Shown in pieces: positions 40,351 through 50,156 of a stretch of 64,000 nucleotides of DNA. The notes under the pieces were generated by a model. It did not search any database and was not told where the DNA came from. It saw nothing but the letters and a program-made list of their open reading frames with translations. This DNA is from Actinomadura sp. J1-007 (lineage in GTDB: Bacteria > Actinomycetota > Actinomycetes > Streptosporangiales > Streptosporangiaceae), in contig NZ_WING01000001.1 of the NCBI RefSeq assembly GCF_009793335.1, positions 6,696,001 through 6,760,000 of the forward strand. Reading direction: 5' to 3'. The translations under genes were made by a program, and so were the position numbers. Every line of letters starts with the position of its first letter. Within the stretch, counting starts at the first letter, position 1.

Positions 40351-41508
40351 ATGCACCTGGGTGCCCGGTGGTCGGCGGCGTGGCCGACGGGACGCTCCCG
40401 CGCGCTGGACGTCTCCCTGGCCGCCGGGACCGCCGTCGTGGACGCCGTCCTGATGTGGTTCTCCGACCAGCGGTTCTGGCTGCCGCCCCCCGCGGTGTCG
40501 GCGGCGAGCGTGGTGCTCGGCCTCGCGCTGGTGGTGCGGCGCGGCCATCCCGTCGGGCTCACGCTGTTCATGCTCGTGTGGGCGACGGCCCTCGGCGCCG
40601 GCCTGTTCGCCGTGCTGATCACCCTGTACTCGCTCGGCGCGTACGCCGCGTCCAAGCGGACGGTCTGGACGCTCGCCGCCGCCGGCTACGCCTCGTTCCT
40701 CGTCTTCCCCGGCCCGACGATCAGGGACGACCCGTTCCTCGCGCAGGCGTTCTTCGGGATCACCGTCATGATCGTCCCGGTGCTGCTCGGGCTCTACATG
40801 GGCGCGCGCAAGCAGCTCTTCGCGTCCCTCCAGGAGCGGGCCGCCCGGCTCGAACGCGAGCAGCACCTCCTCACCGAACGCGCGCGCGGGGAGGAGCGCA
40901 CCCGCATCGCCCGCGAGATGCACGACGTCGTCGCCAACCGCGTCAGCGTCATGGTCGTCCACGCGGGCGCGCTCAAGGCGATCGCCCGCCGCGACCCCGA
41001 GCGCGCGGCCGAGACCGCCGGGGTGATCGGCGACATGGGCCGCCAGGCGCTGGAGGAGCTGCGGCAGGTGATCGGCGTCCTGCGCCAGGGCGAGGAGGCC
41101 CTGGCGCAGGACGCCCCGACGCTGACGCACGTCCGCGAGCTGATCGGGCAGTCCGGCGCGGCCGGGCTCAGGGTGGAGCTGTCGGTGGAGGGCCGCGAGC
41201 GGCCCATGCCCGCCGCCGTGAGCCGCGCCCTCTACCGCCTCGTCCAGGAGGCGCTGACCAACGTCCACAAGCACGCGGGCGCCGCCGACACCCGGATCGA
41301 CCTGCGGCTGCTGCCCGAGGCGGTCGAGGTCGAGGTGGCCAACGACGCCCCGCCCGCCGCCCCCGACCACCGCCTGCCGAGCGGCGGGAACGGCCTGGTC
41401 GGCCTCCGCGAGCGCGTCACCGGCCTCGGCGGCCACTTCGAGGCCGGCCCCGGCGAGGAGGGCGGCTACGCCGTCCGCGCCCGCCTGCCCCTGCCCGCCG
41501 GCCCCTGA
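40351..41508 (+). CDS. NarL/DesK-type sensor histidine kinase (orphan)
   Basis: 385 aa. Four to five N-terminal hydrophobic segments (residues 25-150) form the sensor. A HisKA_3 dimerisation domain carries His191 in AREMHDVVANRVSVMVVHAG. The HATPase domain has the N box VQEALTNVHKHA and the G box GNGLVGLRERV. This kinase type normally pairs with a NarL-family regulator encoded next door, but none follows; uvrB begins 172 nt downstream. The cognate regulator must be elsewhere. Confidence 0.9.
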   Translation: MHLGARWSAAWPTGRSRALDVSLAAGTAVVDAVLMWFSDQRFWLPPPAVSAASVVLGLALVVRRGHPVGLTLFMLVWATALGAGLFAVLITLYSLGAYAASKRTVWTLAAAGYASFLVFPGPTIRDDPFLAQAFFGITVMIVPVLLGLYMGARKQLFASLQERAARLEREQHLLTERARGEERTRIAREMHDVVANRVSVMVVHAGALKAIARRDPERAAETAGVIGDMGRQALEELRQVIGVLRQGEEALAQDAPTLTHVRELIGQSGAAGLRVELSVEGRERPMPAAVSRALYRLVQEALTNVHKHAGAADTRIDLRLLPEAVEVEVANDAPPAAPDHRLPSGGNGLVGLRERVTGLGGHFEAGPGEEGGYAVRARLPLPAGP

Positions 41509-41679
41509 CCCGCCCGCGCCGCCCCGTGCGCCCCGTCCGGCCCGGTGTGCCGCCTGACCTGCGGGAATGTTCGGGCGGCCGAGGTTGTCGTACCCCCTGC
41601 ATAGAGTGGGGTGTGCGGGCCGCGTCGGGCCCGCCGGCGGGCCGGGTGCCGGCCGCCGGGAACGTCAGGGGAGAACGAG

Positions 41680-43796
41680 ATGCGGCCGATCACCGATCTG
41701 CGGCGCAGGGTGGCGCCGTTCGAGGTCGTCACCGAGATGACGCCGTCGGGCGACCAGCCGCAGGCGATCGCCGAGCTGGCCGAGCGCATCCGGCGCGGCG
41801 ACGACGACGCGGTGCTGCTGGGCGCCACCGGCACCGGCAAGACCGCCACGATCGCGTGGCTGGTCGAGAAGCTCCAGCGCCCCGTCCTGGTCATGCAGCC
41901 CAACAAGACGCTGGCCGCCCAGTTCGCCAACGAGCTGCGCGAGATGATGCCCGGCAACGCCGTCGAGTACTTCGTGTCGTACTACGACTACTACCAGCCC
42001 GAGGCCTACATCCCGCAGACCGACACCTACATCGAGAAGGACTCCTCGATCAACGACGAGGTCGACCGGCTCCGCCACTCGGCGACCAACTCGCTGCTCA
42101 CCCGCCGGGACACGATCGTCGTCGCGTCGGTCTCCTGCATCTACGGCCTCGGCACCCCGCAGGAGTACGTCGACCGCATGGTCCGCCTCCAGGTCGGGCA
42201 GGAGGTGGAGCGCGACGACCTGCTCCGCCAGCTCGTCGGCATGCAGTACAGCCGCAACGACCTGGCGTTCACCCGGGGCACGTTCCGGGTCCGCGGCGAC
42301 ACGATCGAGATCATCCCGCAGTACGAGGAGCTCGCCGTCCGGATCGAGATGTTCGGCGACGAGATCGAGAAGCTCGCCACCCTGCACCCGCTGACCGGCG
42401 AGGTGATCACCGAGGACGAGGAGCTCTACGTCTTCCCCGCCTCGCACTACGTCGCCGGGCCCGAGCGGATGGAGCGCGCGATCCGCGACATCGAGGCCGA
42501 GCTGGAGGAGACCCTCGCCGCGATGGAGCGCCAGGGCAAGATGCTGGAGGCGCAGCGGCTGCGCATGCGCACCTCCTACGACGTCGAGATGATGCGCCAG
42601 GTCGGCGCCTGCTCCGGCATCGAGAACTACTCCCGCCACATCGACGGCCGCGGCCCCGGCACCGCGCCCAACACCCTCCTCGACTACTTCCCCGAGGACT
42701 TCCTGCTCGTCATCGACGAGTCGCACCAGACCGTCCCGCAGATCGGCGCCATGTACGAGGGCGACGCGTCCCGCAAGCGGATGCTGGTCGAGCACGGGTT
42801 CCGGCTGCCGTCCGCGATGGACAACCGGCCGCTCAAGTGGGAGGAGTTCCTGGAGCGCATCGGCCAGACCGTCTACCTGTCCGCGACGCCCGGCCCCTAC
42901 GAGATGAACCGGGTCAAGGGCGACGTGGTCGAGCAGGTCATCCGGCCGACCGGCCTGATCGACCCCGAGATCGTCGTCAAGCCCACCAAGGGCCAGATCG
43001 ACGACCTCGTCCACGAGATCCGGCTGCGCACCGAGCGCGACGAGCGGGTCCTGGTCACCACCCTCACCAAGAAGATGTCCGAGGACCTCACCGACTACCT
43101 CCTCGAACTCGGCATCCAGGTCCGCTACCTGCACAGCGAGGTCGACACGCTGCGCCGCATCGAGCTGCTGCGCGAGCTGCGCTCCGGCGAGTTCGACGTC
43201 CTGGTCGGCATCAACCTGCTGCGCGAGGGCCTCGACCTGCCCGAGGTGTCCCTGGTCGCGATCCTCGACGCCGACAAGGAGGGCTTCCTGCGCTCCGAGA
43301 CGTCCCTGATCCAGACCATCGGGCGCGCGGCCCGCAACGTCTCCGGCCAGGTCCACATGTACGCCGACACGGTCACCCCGTCGATGCAGCGCGCGATCGA
43401 GGAGACCGGGCGGCGCCGCGCCAAGCAGCAGGCCTACAACACCGAGCACGGCATCGAGCCGCAGGCGCTGCGCAAGCGCATCGCCGACATCCTCGACTCC
43501 CTCGTCCGCGAGGACGCCGACACCGAGACCCTCATCGGCGGCGCCGGACGCCAGCAGAGCCGCGGCAAGGCGCCCGTCCCCGGCCTCGGGTCCCGCGCCA
43601 GGGAGGCCGGACGGCACGCCGCCGACCTGGTCGGCGAGCGCCCCGCGAGGAGCTGGAGTCGCTCATCGAGCAGATGACCGAGCAGATGCACCAGGCCGCC
43701 ACCGACCTCCAGTTCGAGCTGGCCGCCCGCCTCCGCGACGAGATCAAGGAGCTCAAGCGCGAGCTCCGCGAGATGAAGGAGGCCGGCGTCAAGTAG
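41680..43796 (+). CDS. uvrB: Excinuclease ABC subunit B; one frame break near the C terminus
   Basis: About 705 aa after repair. Walker A GATGTGKT, the beta-hairpin region around YYDYYQPEAYIPQTDTYIEK, DESH (VIDESHQT), helicase motifs LSATPGPYE and GINLLREGLDLPEV, and IQTIGRAARN are all present. GGGGAG precedes ATG 41680. The frame breaks at CCCC 43641-43644; one extra C gives VGERPREELESLIEQM, the start of the C-terminal UVR domain that binds UvrA and UvrC. UvrB is the damage-verification subunit of nucleotide excision repair. The break is most likely a sequence error. Confidence 0.96.
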
Positions 43797-43837
43797 CCGC
43801 GCGCCGCCGCCGGCGCAGCCGCCGCTAGCGTGTTGCC

Positions 43838-44971
43838 ATGCCGCCGTCCGCCGCGCCGCCCGACCCCGACCGGATCCTCGGCTGCCTGCTGGCCGGGGCC
43901 GTCGGCGACGCCCTCGGCGCCCCCGTCGAGGCCATGTCGCTGGCGGCCATCCGCGAACGGCACGGCCCGTACGGCGTCGCCGGCTACACGGGCCCCGCGC
44001 CCGGGGCGATCAGCGACGAGACCCAGCTCACCCTGTTCACCGCGCAGGCCCTCGCGCAGGCGTCCGTCCGGGCCCGCGCGCGGGGCATCGGCGGTGCGAC
44101 GCTCGGACTGCTCCAGTCGGCCTACCTGGCCTGGGCCCGCGGCCAGGGCGAGCCGATCCCCGAGCAGCCCTCGCTGTCTCCCGGACGGCTGGCGTCCGTC
44201 CCCGCCCTGATGAGCCGCCGCGGCCCCGGCCGCGCCACGCTCGCCGCCCTCCGGAAGGCCGCGGAACGCCAGAAGCCCGGATGGCCCCTGGGCAAGGTCG
44301 ATGAGCCGATCAACGGCTCGAAGGGCTCCGCGGGCGTCGTCCGCGCCGCCCCGTGCGGCTTCGGCTTCCCGGGCGTGAAGGGCACGTTCACCCTGGGTTG
44401 CGAGGCCGCCGCCCTGACCCACGGCGACCCGAGCGGGCAACTCCCCGCCGGGGTCCTCGCCGCCGCCACGGCGTCCCTGGTGCGGGGCGCCGACCTGCCC
44501 GCCGCCCTGGACCTGGCCGCGGCGGAACTGCTGCGCCGCCCGCACCACCGCGAGACCGCGGCCGCCCTCGACGCCGCGATTGCGCTCGCCCGTACCGGCC
44601 CGCCGTCACCCGAACGCCTCGAATCCCTCGGCCGCGGCTTCACCGCCCCGGAGGCCCTCGCCATCGGCGTCTACGCGGCCCTCTGCGCCGAGTCCGCGGG
44701 CGGCGGCGCGGAAGAGATCGGACGGCGCGGCCTCCTCATCGCCGTCAACCACTCGGGCGACAGCGACTCCACCGGCTCGGTCTGCGGCAACCTCCTCGGC
44801 GCCCGCCACGGCTCGCGCGCCGTCCCCGCCGGATGGCGCGACGCCTTGGAGGTGGGCGCCGCGGTCGCGGACCTCGCCGAGGTCTGCGCGCTGGAGTTCG
44901 GCCCGAACCCGCCGGCCGACGAGTGGGGCGAGCCGCCGATGTCCTGGCACATGCGCGTCTTCGGCTCCTGA
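43838..44971 (+). CDS. ADP-ribosylglycohydrolase (DraG) family protein
   Basis: 377 aa. The N-terminal GAVGDALGAPVE, the metal-site segment SDETQLTLFTA (usually S-D-D-T) and the C-terminal NHSGDSDSTGSVCGNLLGA are DraG-family motifs, binding two Mg ions and removing ADP-ribose from proteins or metabolites. The central part is longer and less conserved. The SDET variant keeps acidic ligands, so activity is plausible. No ADP-ribosyltransferase gene is adjacent. Confidence 0.82.
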   Translation: MPPSAAPPDPDRILGCLLAGAVGDALGAPVEAMSLAAIRERHGPYGVAGYTGPAPGAISDETQLTLFTAQALAQASVRARARGIGGATLGLLQSAYLAWARGQGEPIPEQPSLSPGRLASVPALMSRRGPGRATLAALRKAAERQKPGWPLGKVDEPINGSKGSAGVVRAAPCGFGFPGVKGTFTLGCEAAALTHGDPSGQLPAGVLAAATASLVRGADLPAALDLAAAELLRRPHHRETAAALDAAIALARTGPPSPERLESLGRGFTAPEALAIGVYAALCAESAGGGAEEIGRRGLLIAVNHSGDSDSTGSVCGNLLGARHGSRAVPAGWRDALEVGAAVADLAEVCALEFGPNPPADEWGEPPMSWHMRVFGS

Positions 44972-44987
44972 GCCGTACGATCGCGGA

Positions 44988-45515
44988 ATGGACCCCGCAT
45001 TCGAGCCGCGCCCGGCGCGGCCGGGAGACCTGCCGCTGCTCCCCCCGATCGAGGAGGCGGCGGACGGGCTGTTCGCGCCGCTCGGGATCGTGTTCCCGCC
45101 CGGCGACCCCGTGGTACGGCTCATGATCGACAACGGCGGCGACATCCTCGTGGCCGGCGACCCGCCGATCGGCTTCGCGGCCGTGGACGAGCTGGACGGG
45201 GCCGTCCACCTGGAGCAGATCGCCGTCCACCCGGACCACGTCCGCAAGGGCGTCGGCACCGGCCTGCTGCGCGCCGTGCTCGCCCGCGCCGCCGCCGGCG
45301 GCTTCCCGGGCGTCTCGCTGCTCACGTTCCGCGACGTCCCGTGGAACGCCCCCTGGTACCGCGCGCACGGCTTCGCCGAGCTCCCCGAGGACCGCTGGGG
45401 CAAGGGCGTCCGGAACCTCTGGAACGCCGAGATCGACGCGGGCCTGCACGACCTCGGCCCGCGCCTCGTGATGTGGCGCCCCACCGGCCCCCGACCCGTG
45501 CCGGGCCGCACGTGA
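44988..45515 (+). CDS. GNAT family N-acetyltransferase
   Basis: 175 aa from ATG 44988, 16 nt after the DraG-like gene. The acetyl-CoA motif VHPDHVRKGVGTGLLRAV and a YRAHGF segment are typical. Substrate unknown. Close spacing suggests co-transcription with the DraG-like gene. Confidence 0.85.
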   Translation: MDPAFEPRPARPGDLPLLPPIEEAADGLFAPLGIVFPPGDPVVRLMIDNGGDILVAGDPPIGFAAVDELDGAVHLEQIAVHPDHVRKGVGTGLLRAVLARAAAGGFPGVSLLTFRDVPWNAPWYRAHGFAELPEDRWGKGVRNLWNAEIDAGLHDLGPRLVMWRPTGPRPVPGRT

Positions 45516-45571
45516 ACGGCCGGGAGCGCCGCCTTGCCGGCCCGGCTCCCGGCTGCTCTCCGGTGGTGGGG

Positions 45572-45943
45572 TCAGCAGGGTTCCCGGCGGACCGAGCGGG
45601 CGCCGAACCCGAGGTCGCGGACGGTCGCCGACGGGCTGATCTGGTGGTGCCTGCCCTGGAAGGACGGCTTGCTGTAGAGGCACCAGGTCGAGTCGGTCTG
45701 GTTCTTGGCGGAGCGCACCGGGGCCGGGAGGGGCGTCTGGGTGTGGAAGAGCAGGTGCAGGGTGCCCTGGCCGTCGGTGCCGTTCCACGCGCACAGCGCG
45801 GCGAGGCGCAGGCACGGGATCGCCTCGGCGGTGCCGGCCACGGAGGGGGGCGGGCCGAGGATGATGGACGCGGGCAGCGACAGGGCCGCGGCGGCGATGG
45901 TCACGGTCGCCGCCCCGGGCATACGGTCGAACGGGTTCTTCAC
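45572..45943 (-). CDS. Small secreted protein, peptidase inhibitor I36/crystallin-like C terminus
   Basis: 123 aa from GTG 45943, with GGGAG upstream. An N-terminal hydrophobic stretch (TVTIAAAALSLPASIIL) suggests secretion. The C terminus WCLYSKPSFQGRHHQI followed by VRDLGFGARSVR and a final Cys resembles I36/beta-gamma-crystallin-like secreted proteins of actinobacteria. Function is uncertain. It is convergent with the GNAT gene. Confidence 0.68.
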   Translation of the reverse strand: MKNPFDRMPGAATVTIAAAALSLPASIILGPPPSVAGTAEAIPCLRLAALCAWNGTDGQGTLHLLFHTQTPLPAPVRSAKNQTDSTWCLYSKPSFQGRHHQISPSATVRDLGFGARSVRREPC

Positions 45944-46320
45944 GGCTTCTCCCTCTGCTCGGACCTGCGAAGTACCGCAGTTATAGCGGAGGGTCGCCTG
46001 ATGGCGACAGTGTGTAGCCGGTAGTGAAGTGGAGCCTCGCGGGTGCGTCAGGGGTGGCGGACGCGGGCGACGAGCACGCCCCGTCGCCGTGCCGGCCTCC
46101 ATGCCGGCGTGCGCATGCCGTACCCGGTGCGAGCCGTCGTACTCCTTGCGGCCGGGGGTGGACGGGCGGCCGGTCGCGTCCGCGATCCGCCGGGACGGCG
46201 TGACGGGCGGGCAGGACGCCGCGCCGCCGTACGGGCTGGGGCGGACGCCGGCAGGGATGTAGCCGTTCGGCTAGAAGTCCGTGAGGGGCGGCCGTCCCGC
46301 GGCATGTCCGTGAAGCGGTC
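45944..46320. other. Non-coding spacer
   Basis: 377 nt between two minus-strand genes. No gene with a credible start and protein-like composition is seen. The part next to 45943 is locally AT-richer and probably holds that gene's promoter. Confidence 0.5.
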
Positions 46321-46866
46321 TCAGTCCTGGAACAGGACGGTGTAGGCGGAGTCGTACGGCCCGGCGGCGTCCTGGTGCCGCGCGATGGGCCGGAAGTCCG
46401 GAACGGTGCGCGCCGCGCAGGCCCGCAGCCGGGCGAGGGCCTCCTCGGCGGTCGGGGGGACGGCGCCGAGCAGGGCCAGGGCCCGGTCGCGCCTGGCCGG
46501 ATAGCCGGGGTCGTGCTCGATCAGCTCCGCCTCCAGGTCGGCGGGGGAGTGGCCGTTCCCGAGGTCCCGCCAGTACGGGTGCGCGGCGATCAGGGCGAGC
46601 GCCTCGGCCAGGTCGGCGGCGATCAGCGCGGCGCCGCCCTCGGAGTCGGCGTACAGGACGGGCCGCGCCGTTCCCGGCTCGCCGCACAGGAAGAACGTGC
46701 CTCCGGCGCCGTCCCCGGCGATCGGCGCCAGCGGCGCTCCGGTCGGGAGGCGCAGGTCCTCGACCGGGTCGCGGCGTTCGAGGTCGAAGTCGCCGGGCCA
46801 GGCGAGGAAGCCGGAGAGCTCCCGGTCGGCCCCGATCCGGAGGAGAAGGTCGTCGGCGGCGTCCAT
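46321..46866 (-). CDS. Uncharacterised protein, possibly SUKH-like
   Basis: 181 aa, no signal or membrane segment. The central part (PIAGDGAGGTFFLCGE, then PVLYADSEGGAALIAADLAEAL) has the look of SUKH/SMI1-type fold proteins, where a buried beta sheet is followed by a helix ending in a leucine-rich strand. This is a visual impression. No toxin gene is nearby to support an immunity function. Confidence 0.65.
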   Translation of the reverse strand: MDAADDLLLRIGADRELSGFLAWPGDFDLERRDPVEDLRLPTGAPLAPIAGDGAGGTFFLCGEPGTARPVLYADSEGGAALIAADLAEALALIAAHPYWRDLGNGHSPADLEAELIEHDPGYPARRDRALALLGAVPPTAEEALARLRACAARTVPDFRPIARHQDAAGPYDSAYTVLFQD

Positions 46867-47059
46867 GCCAGGACCCTAGTGTCCGTCCGGCGGTGGTGCG
46901 CCCTGGAATGACCGGGGGTCGAGGTGGGCTTGAGAAGTATCGTGAAGCCTTTGGCGCAGGGGCTTCCGGCGTTCCCCGCGGAGTTATGTGATCTACAATG
47001 TAAAGGCGGGAACCTGTGGCGTTCCAGAGACGTCTGCCCATGCGGGAGAGGGGAGGACG

Positions 47060-48139
47060 ATGACGGATCCGCGGTCGTGGCCGAGCGCGCTGAACCGGCG
47101 GCTCGGCGCGGTGGGGGACCGGCTGGGCCAGCGCGGGATCGCCGGGATCGTCCTCGCGTTCCTCCTGCTGCTGGGCGTCGTTCCGCTGGTGGCGATGCCC
47201 GCGGTGCGGTGCGAGGTGTTCGGGAGCGGGTGCCGCAAGCCGGCTCCGGAGGTGCGCGCCGACCCGGTCGCCAAGCAGGAGGGCCGGGCCCTGACGCCCG
47301 TGGAGGTCGCGACCCGGGGCGCGTACGTCGCGCTGGGCGACTCGTACTCGTCGGGCGTCGGCGCCGAGGCGAGCCTCTCCGACCAGAACCCGTTGGAACG
47401 CTGCCACCGGACGTCGAAGGCGTACTACCACGCCGTCTCCAAGGCGTTCCCGTTCGCGGGCGGCAGCTCGTTCTGGGCCTGCTCGGGCGCGACGACCGAG
47501 GACGTGCGGAAGGGCAAGGACGGCGAGCCGCCGCAGCTCGGCCGCCTGAACGCCGGCACGAGCCTCGTCACGATCAGCATCGGCGGCAACGACGTGGGCT
47601 TCTCCAAGATCCTCACCGGGTGCGTGGTGAAGCTGCCGTGGAGCAAGAGCTGCGAGGAGCAGGGCCGCGACATCGCGGGCCGGATGGCGACCCTGCGCCA
47701 GACCCTGCCCGCGCTCGTCGACGAGATCGTCGACCGCGCCCCCCGCGCCCGCGTGATCATGATGGGCTACCCGCGGGCGTTCTCCGAGGTGGACGGCGCG
47801 GACGGCGACAACATCACCCTCCAGGACCAGCGCTTCCTCAACGCCCGCGCGCACGAGCTGGGGGAGCTGATCCGCCAGACGGCCGCCGAGGCCGACGCGC
47901 GGATCGTGTCCGAGCGCGGCCTCGGCAGCGTCGAGTTCGTGGACGCCTACAGCGCGTTCGCCGGGCACGAGGTCGGCAGCTCCGACCCGTACATGAACGG
48001 CCTCGGGGTCAGCCTGTCGGCCCTGTCCGCCGAGCCGCGCAGCTTCCACCCCACCGTCAAGGGCCACGAGGCGCTGACCCGCCTGTTCGTGGACCAGATC
48101 AAGAAGGGCCCCGGCCGCTCCCTGGCCCAGCCCGCCTGA
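47060..48139 (+). CDS. SGNH/GDSL-family hydrolase, membrane-anchored or secreted
   Basis: 359 aa from ATG 47060, behind a GGGGAGG site. A hydrophobic helix at about residues 30-50 (IVLAFLLLLGVVPLVA) anchors or exports the protein. Catalytic motifs: GDSYSSG (Ser), SIGGNDVGF (Gly/Asn) and SFHPTVKGH (Asp/His block with His). Six cysteines probably pair outside the membrane. The family includes actinobacterial lipases and esterases of the SCO7513 type. A TACAAT hexamer at 46994-46999 may be its -10 element. Confidence 0.9.
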   Translation: MTDPRSWPSALNRRLGAVGDRLGQRGIAGIVLAFLLLLGVVPLVAMPAVRCEVFGSGCRKPAPEVRADPVAKQEGRALTPVEVATRGAYVALGDSYSSGVGAEASLSDQNPLERCHRTSKAYYHAVSKAFPFAGGSSFWACSGATTEDVRKGKDGEPPQLGRLNAGTSLVTISIGGNDVGFSKILTGCVVKLPWSKSCEEQGRDIAGRMATLRQTLPALVDEIVDRAPRARVIMMGYPRAFSEVDGADGDNITLQDQRFLNARAHELGELIRQTAAEADARIVSERGLGSVEFVDAYSAFAGHEVGSSDPYMNGLGVSLSALSAEPRSFHPTVKGHEALTRLFVDQIKKGPGRSLAQPA

Positions 48140-48207
<68 letters not shown>

Positions 48208-48217
48208 CGGGCCGCGC

Positions 48218-49000
48218 TCAGAGCATGATCCGGCCGCCGGCCACGTCGATCGTGAGCCCGGTCAGCCAGGCGGACCGGTCGGAGGCGAGGAACAGGGCGG
48301 CGTCCGCCACGTCGCTGGTCTCCCCGATCCTGCCGAGCGGGTGCATGGCGGCGACGGCGTCGCGCATGTCCGGCGGCATGAGCCGGGCGGTGCGTTCCGT
48401 ACGGATCGCGGCGGGCGCGACGCAGTTGACGCGGACCCCGCGCGGGCCCGCCTCCGCGGCGACGTGCCTGCTGAACGCCTGGACACCGGCCTTCGCGGCC
48501 TCGTACGCGACGGGAGCGCCCCAGGGGTTGCCCAGGGAGGGGCTCGCGCCCGGGAGGTTGGACGGGAGCCGTCCCGCCGAGGACGACATCGTGACGATGG
48601 AGCCCGCGCCCCGTTCGAGCATCCCGGGCAGGAAGCTCTTCACCGTGAGAAAGGTCGAGGTGAGGTTGCCGTCCACGACGGAGTGCCACTCCTCCACCGT
48701 CATGTCGGCGGTCGGCCCCGGCCGCGCGATGCCGCCGCCCGCGAACGCGCAGAGGATCGTGACCGGCCCGAGGCCGTCCTCGACGCGCCGGCGCGCGTCC
48801 TCGATCGCGGCGAGGTCGGTCACGTCGGCGACCAGCCCGAGGCCGCCGATGTCGGCGGCGACCTGATCGAGGGCCGCGCGGTCGCGCCCGAGCACGGCGA
48901 CCCTGGCGCCCTGCCCCGCGAACGCCCGCGCGGTGTCGGCCCCGATCCCGCGCGACCCCCCGGTGACCACCACGACCTGCCCGTCCAACTCGCTGTACAT
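48218..49000 (-). CDS. Short-chain dehydrogenase/reductase
   Basis: 260 aa classical SDR. NAD(P)-binding TGGSRGIGADTA, a cofactor-site segment CAFAGGG in place of NNAG, the catalytic Ser region IVTMSSSAGRL and YEAAKAGV (Tyr-x3-Lys) are visible. Substrate unknown. A palindrome lies 49 nt upstream of its start. Confidence 0.9.
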   Translation of the reverse strand: MYSELDGQVVVVTGGSRGIGADTARAFAGQGARVAVLGRDRAALDQVAADIGGLGLVADVTDLAAIEDARRRVEDGLGPVTILCAFAGGGIARPGPTADMTVEEWHSVVDGNLTSTFLTVKSFLPGMLERGAGSIVTMSSSAGRLPSNLPGASPSLGNPWGAPVAYEAAKAGVQAFSRHVAAEAGPRGVRVNCVAPAAIRTERTARLMPPDMRDAVAAMHPLGRIGETSDVADAALFLASDRSAWLTGLTIDVAGGRIML

Positions 49001-49048
49001 CCCGAACTCCCCACCTGACCGGCGAAAACGTCTGCGTCCTCAGAATGA

Positions 49049-49060
49049 GTGAGTACTCAC
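49049..49060. promoter_or_regulatory. Perfect 12-bp palindrome upstream of the SDR gene
   Basis: GTGAGTACTCAC sits 49-60 nt before the SDR start, in the right place for a TetR/AcrR-type operator. No TetR gene is adjacent (the neighbour is LysR), so a distant regulator is likely. Confidence 0.5.
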
Positions 49061-49111
49061 CCATTTGTCAACCGCTCGGGAAGCCGGCGCCTTGGCGGAA
49101 CGGGCGCGGCC

Positions 49112-50041
49112 TTACGGGAGGGGTGCGCCCAGCCCGGAGTCCAGCTCTCGGGGCAGGACGGGGGAGCCGAGGTGGTGGCGGAGGGCGGGGAGGGCGGGGT
49201 GGGGGTTGTCGGGGCGCCAGAGGAGGGAGTGGGGGTAGACGGGGGTCGGGCGCTGGACGGGGATGCGGCGCAGGTCGTAGTGGGCGGGCCAGAGCAGGTG
49301 GGTCTGGTCGCCGACGAAGGACGCCAGGGCGGGGGAGGCGGCGAGCATGTCGAGGAGCGGTTCGCTGCCGAAGTCGGGGTCGGTCACGTCGACGGTGAGG
49401 CCGAACGCGGCGGCGAGGTCGTCGTAGAAGGCGGCCCATTCGGTTCCGGCGACGTTGCCGGGCATCCAGATCCGGTGCCCGGCCAGGTCGGCGGGCGCGA
49501 CCGCGGGGGCCTCGGCGAGGCGGTGCGCCGGGCCGGTGAGGAGCTGGATCGGCTCGTCGAGGACGCGGACGGCTCGGACGCCGCCGGGGAGCCGTCGGGC
49601 GGGCGCGGTGACGGCGCGGAAGGACGCGTCGATCTCGCCGGACCGTACGGCCTCGATCGCCGCGTCGGCGTCGTGCAGGTGGGTCACGACGTCGAGTTCG
49701 GCCCCCGGGTGCGCGCGGTGGAAGCCGCGCAGCAGGCCGCCCGGGGCGAGCCGCCGGCTGATCACGTCGACGCGGAGGGCGCGGCGGCCGGGGCGTACGG
49801 AGGCGGCGGCCCGCTCCTCGGCCTGGAGGAGGGCGCGGGCGTGGGGGAGGAGCGCCTGCCCGTCGACGGTGAGGCGGGCTCCGCGCGCCGTACGGGCGAA
49901 CAGCCGGACGCCGAGGTCCTTCTCCAGCGCGGCGACGCGCTTGGAGACGGCCTGCTGGGTGATCGACAGGTCGGCGGCGGCCTCCTGGAACTGGCCCGCG
50001 TCGGCGACGGCGACGAAGGTGCGCACGGCGTTGAGGTCCAC
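49112..50041 (-). CDS. LysR-family transcriptional regulator
   Basis: 309 aa from GTG 50041. The N-terminal winged helix has FQEAAADLSITQQAVSKRVA and LEKDLGVRLFART, and the C-terminal effector-binding domain is of normal length. It is divergent from the MFS transporter gene (starts 116 nt apart), the classic layout for a LysR regulator controlling its neighbour. Confidence 0.92.
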   Translation of the reverse strand: MDLNAVRTFVAVADAGQFQEAAADLSITQQAVSKRVAALEKDLGVRLFARTARGARLTVDGQALLPHARALLQAEERAAASVRPGRRALRVDVISRRLAPGGLLRGFHRAHPGAELDVVTHLHDADAAIEAVRSGEIDASFRAVTAPARRLPGGVRAVRVLDEPIQLLTGPAHRLAEAPAVAPADLAGHRIWMPGNVAGTEWAAFYDDLAAAFGLTVDVTDPDFGSEPLLDMLAASPALASFVGDQTHLLWPAHYDLRRIPVQRPTPVYPHSLLWRPDNPHPALPALRHHLGSPVLPRELDSGLGAPLP

Positions 50042-50156
50042 GCCGCCTGACCGTACAACGTCTCGTTGTGGCTCGCGGCCGGGCGGTTGTTTGATCCGTT
50101 CGCCCGGCGCTTGCTTGGATCTGGCGGGTCGGCGGGACGGGGCGGGGGCGTTGGGC

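Noticed and set aside
46043..46345. Possible small gene in the 45.9-46.3 kb gap
   Set aside because: Arg/Gly/Ala-rich composition typical of shadow frames, no ribosome site, and it overlaps the 3' end of a better-supported minus-strand gene.
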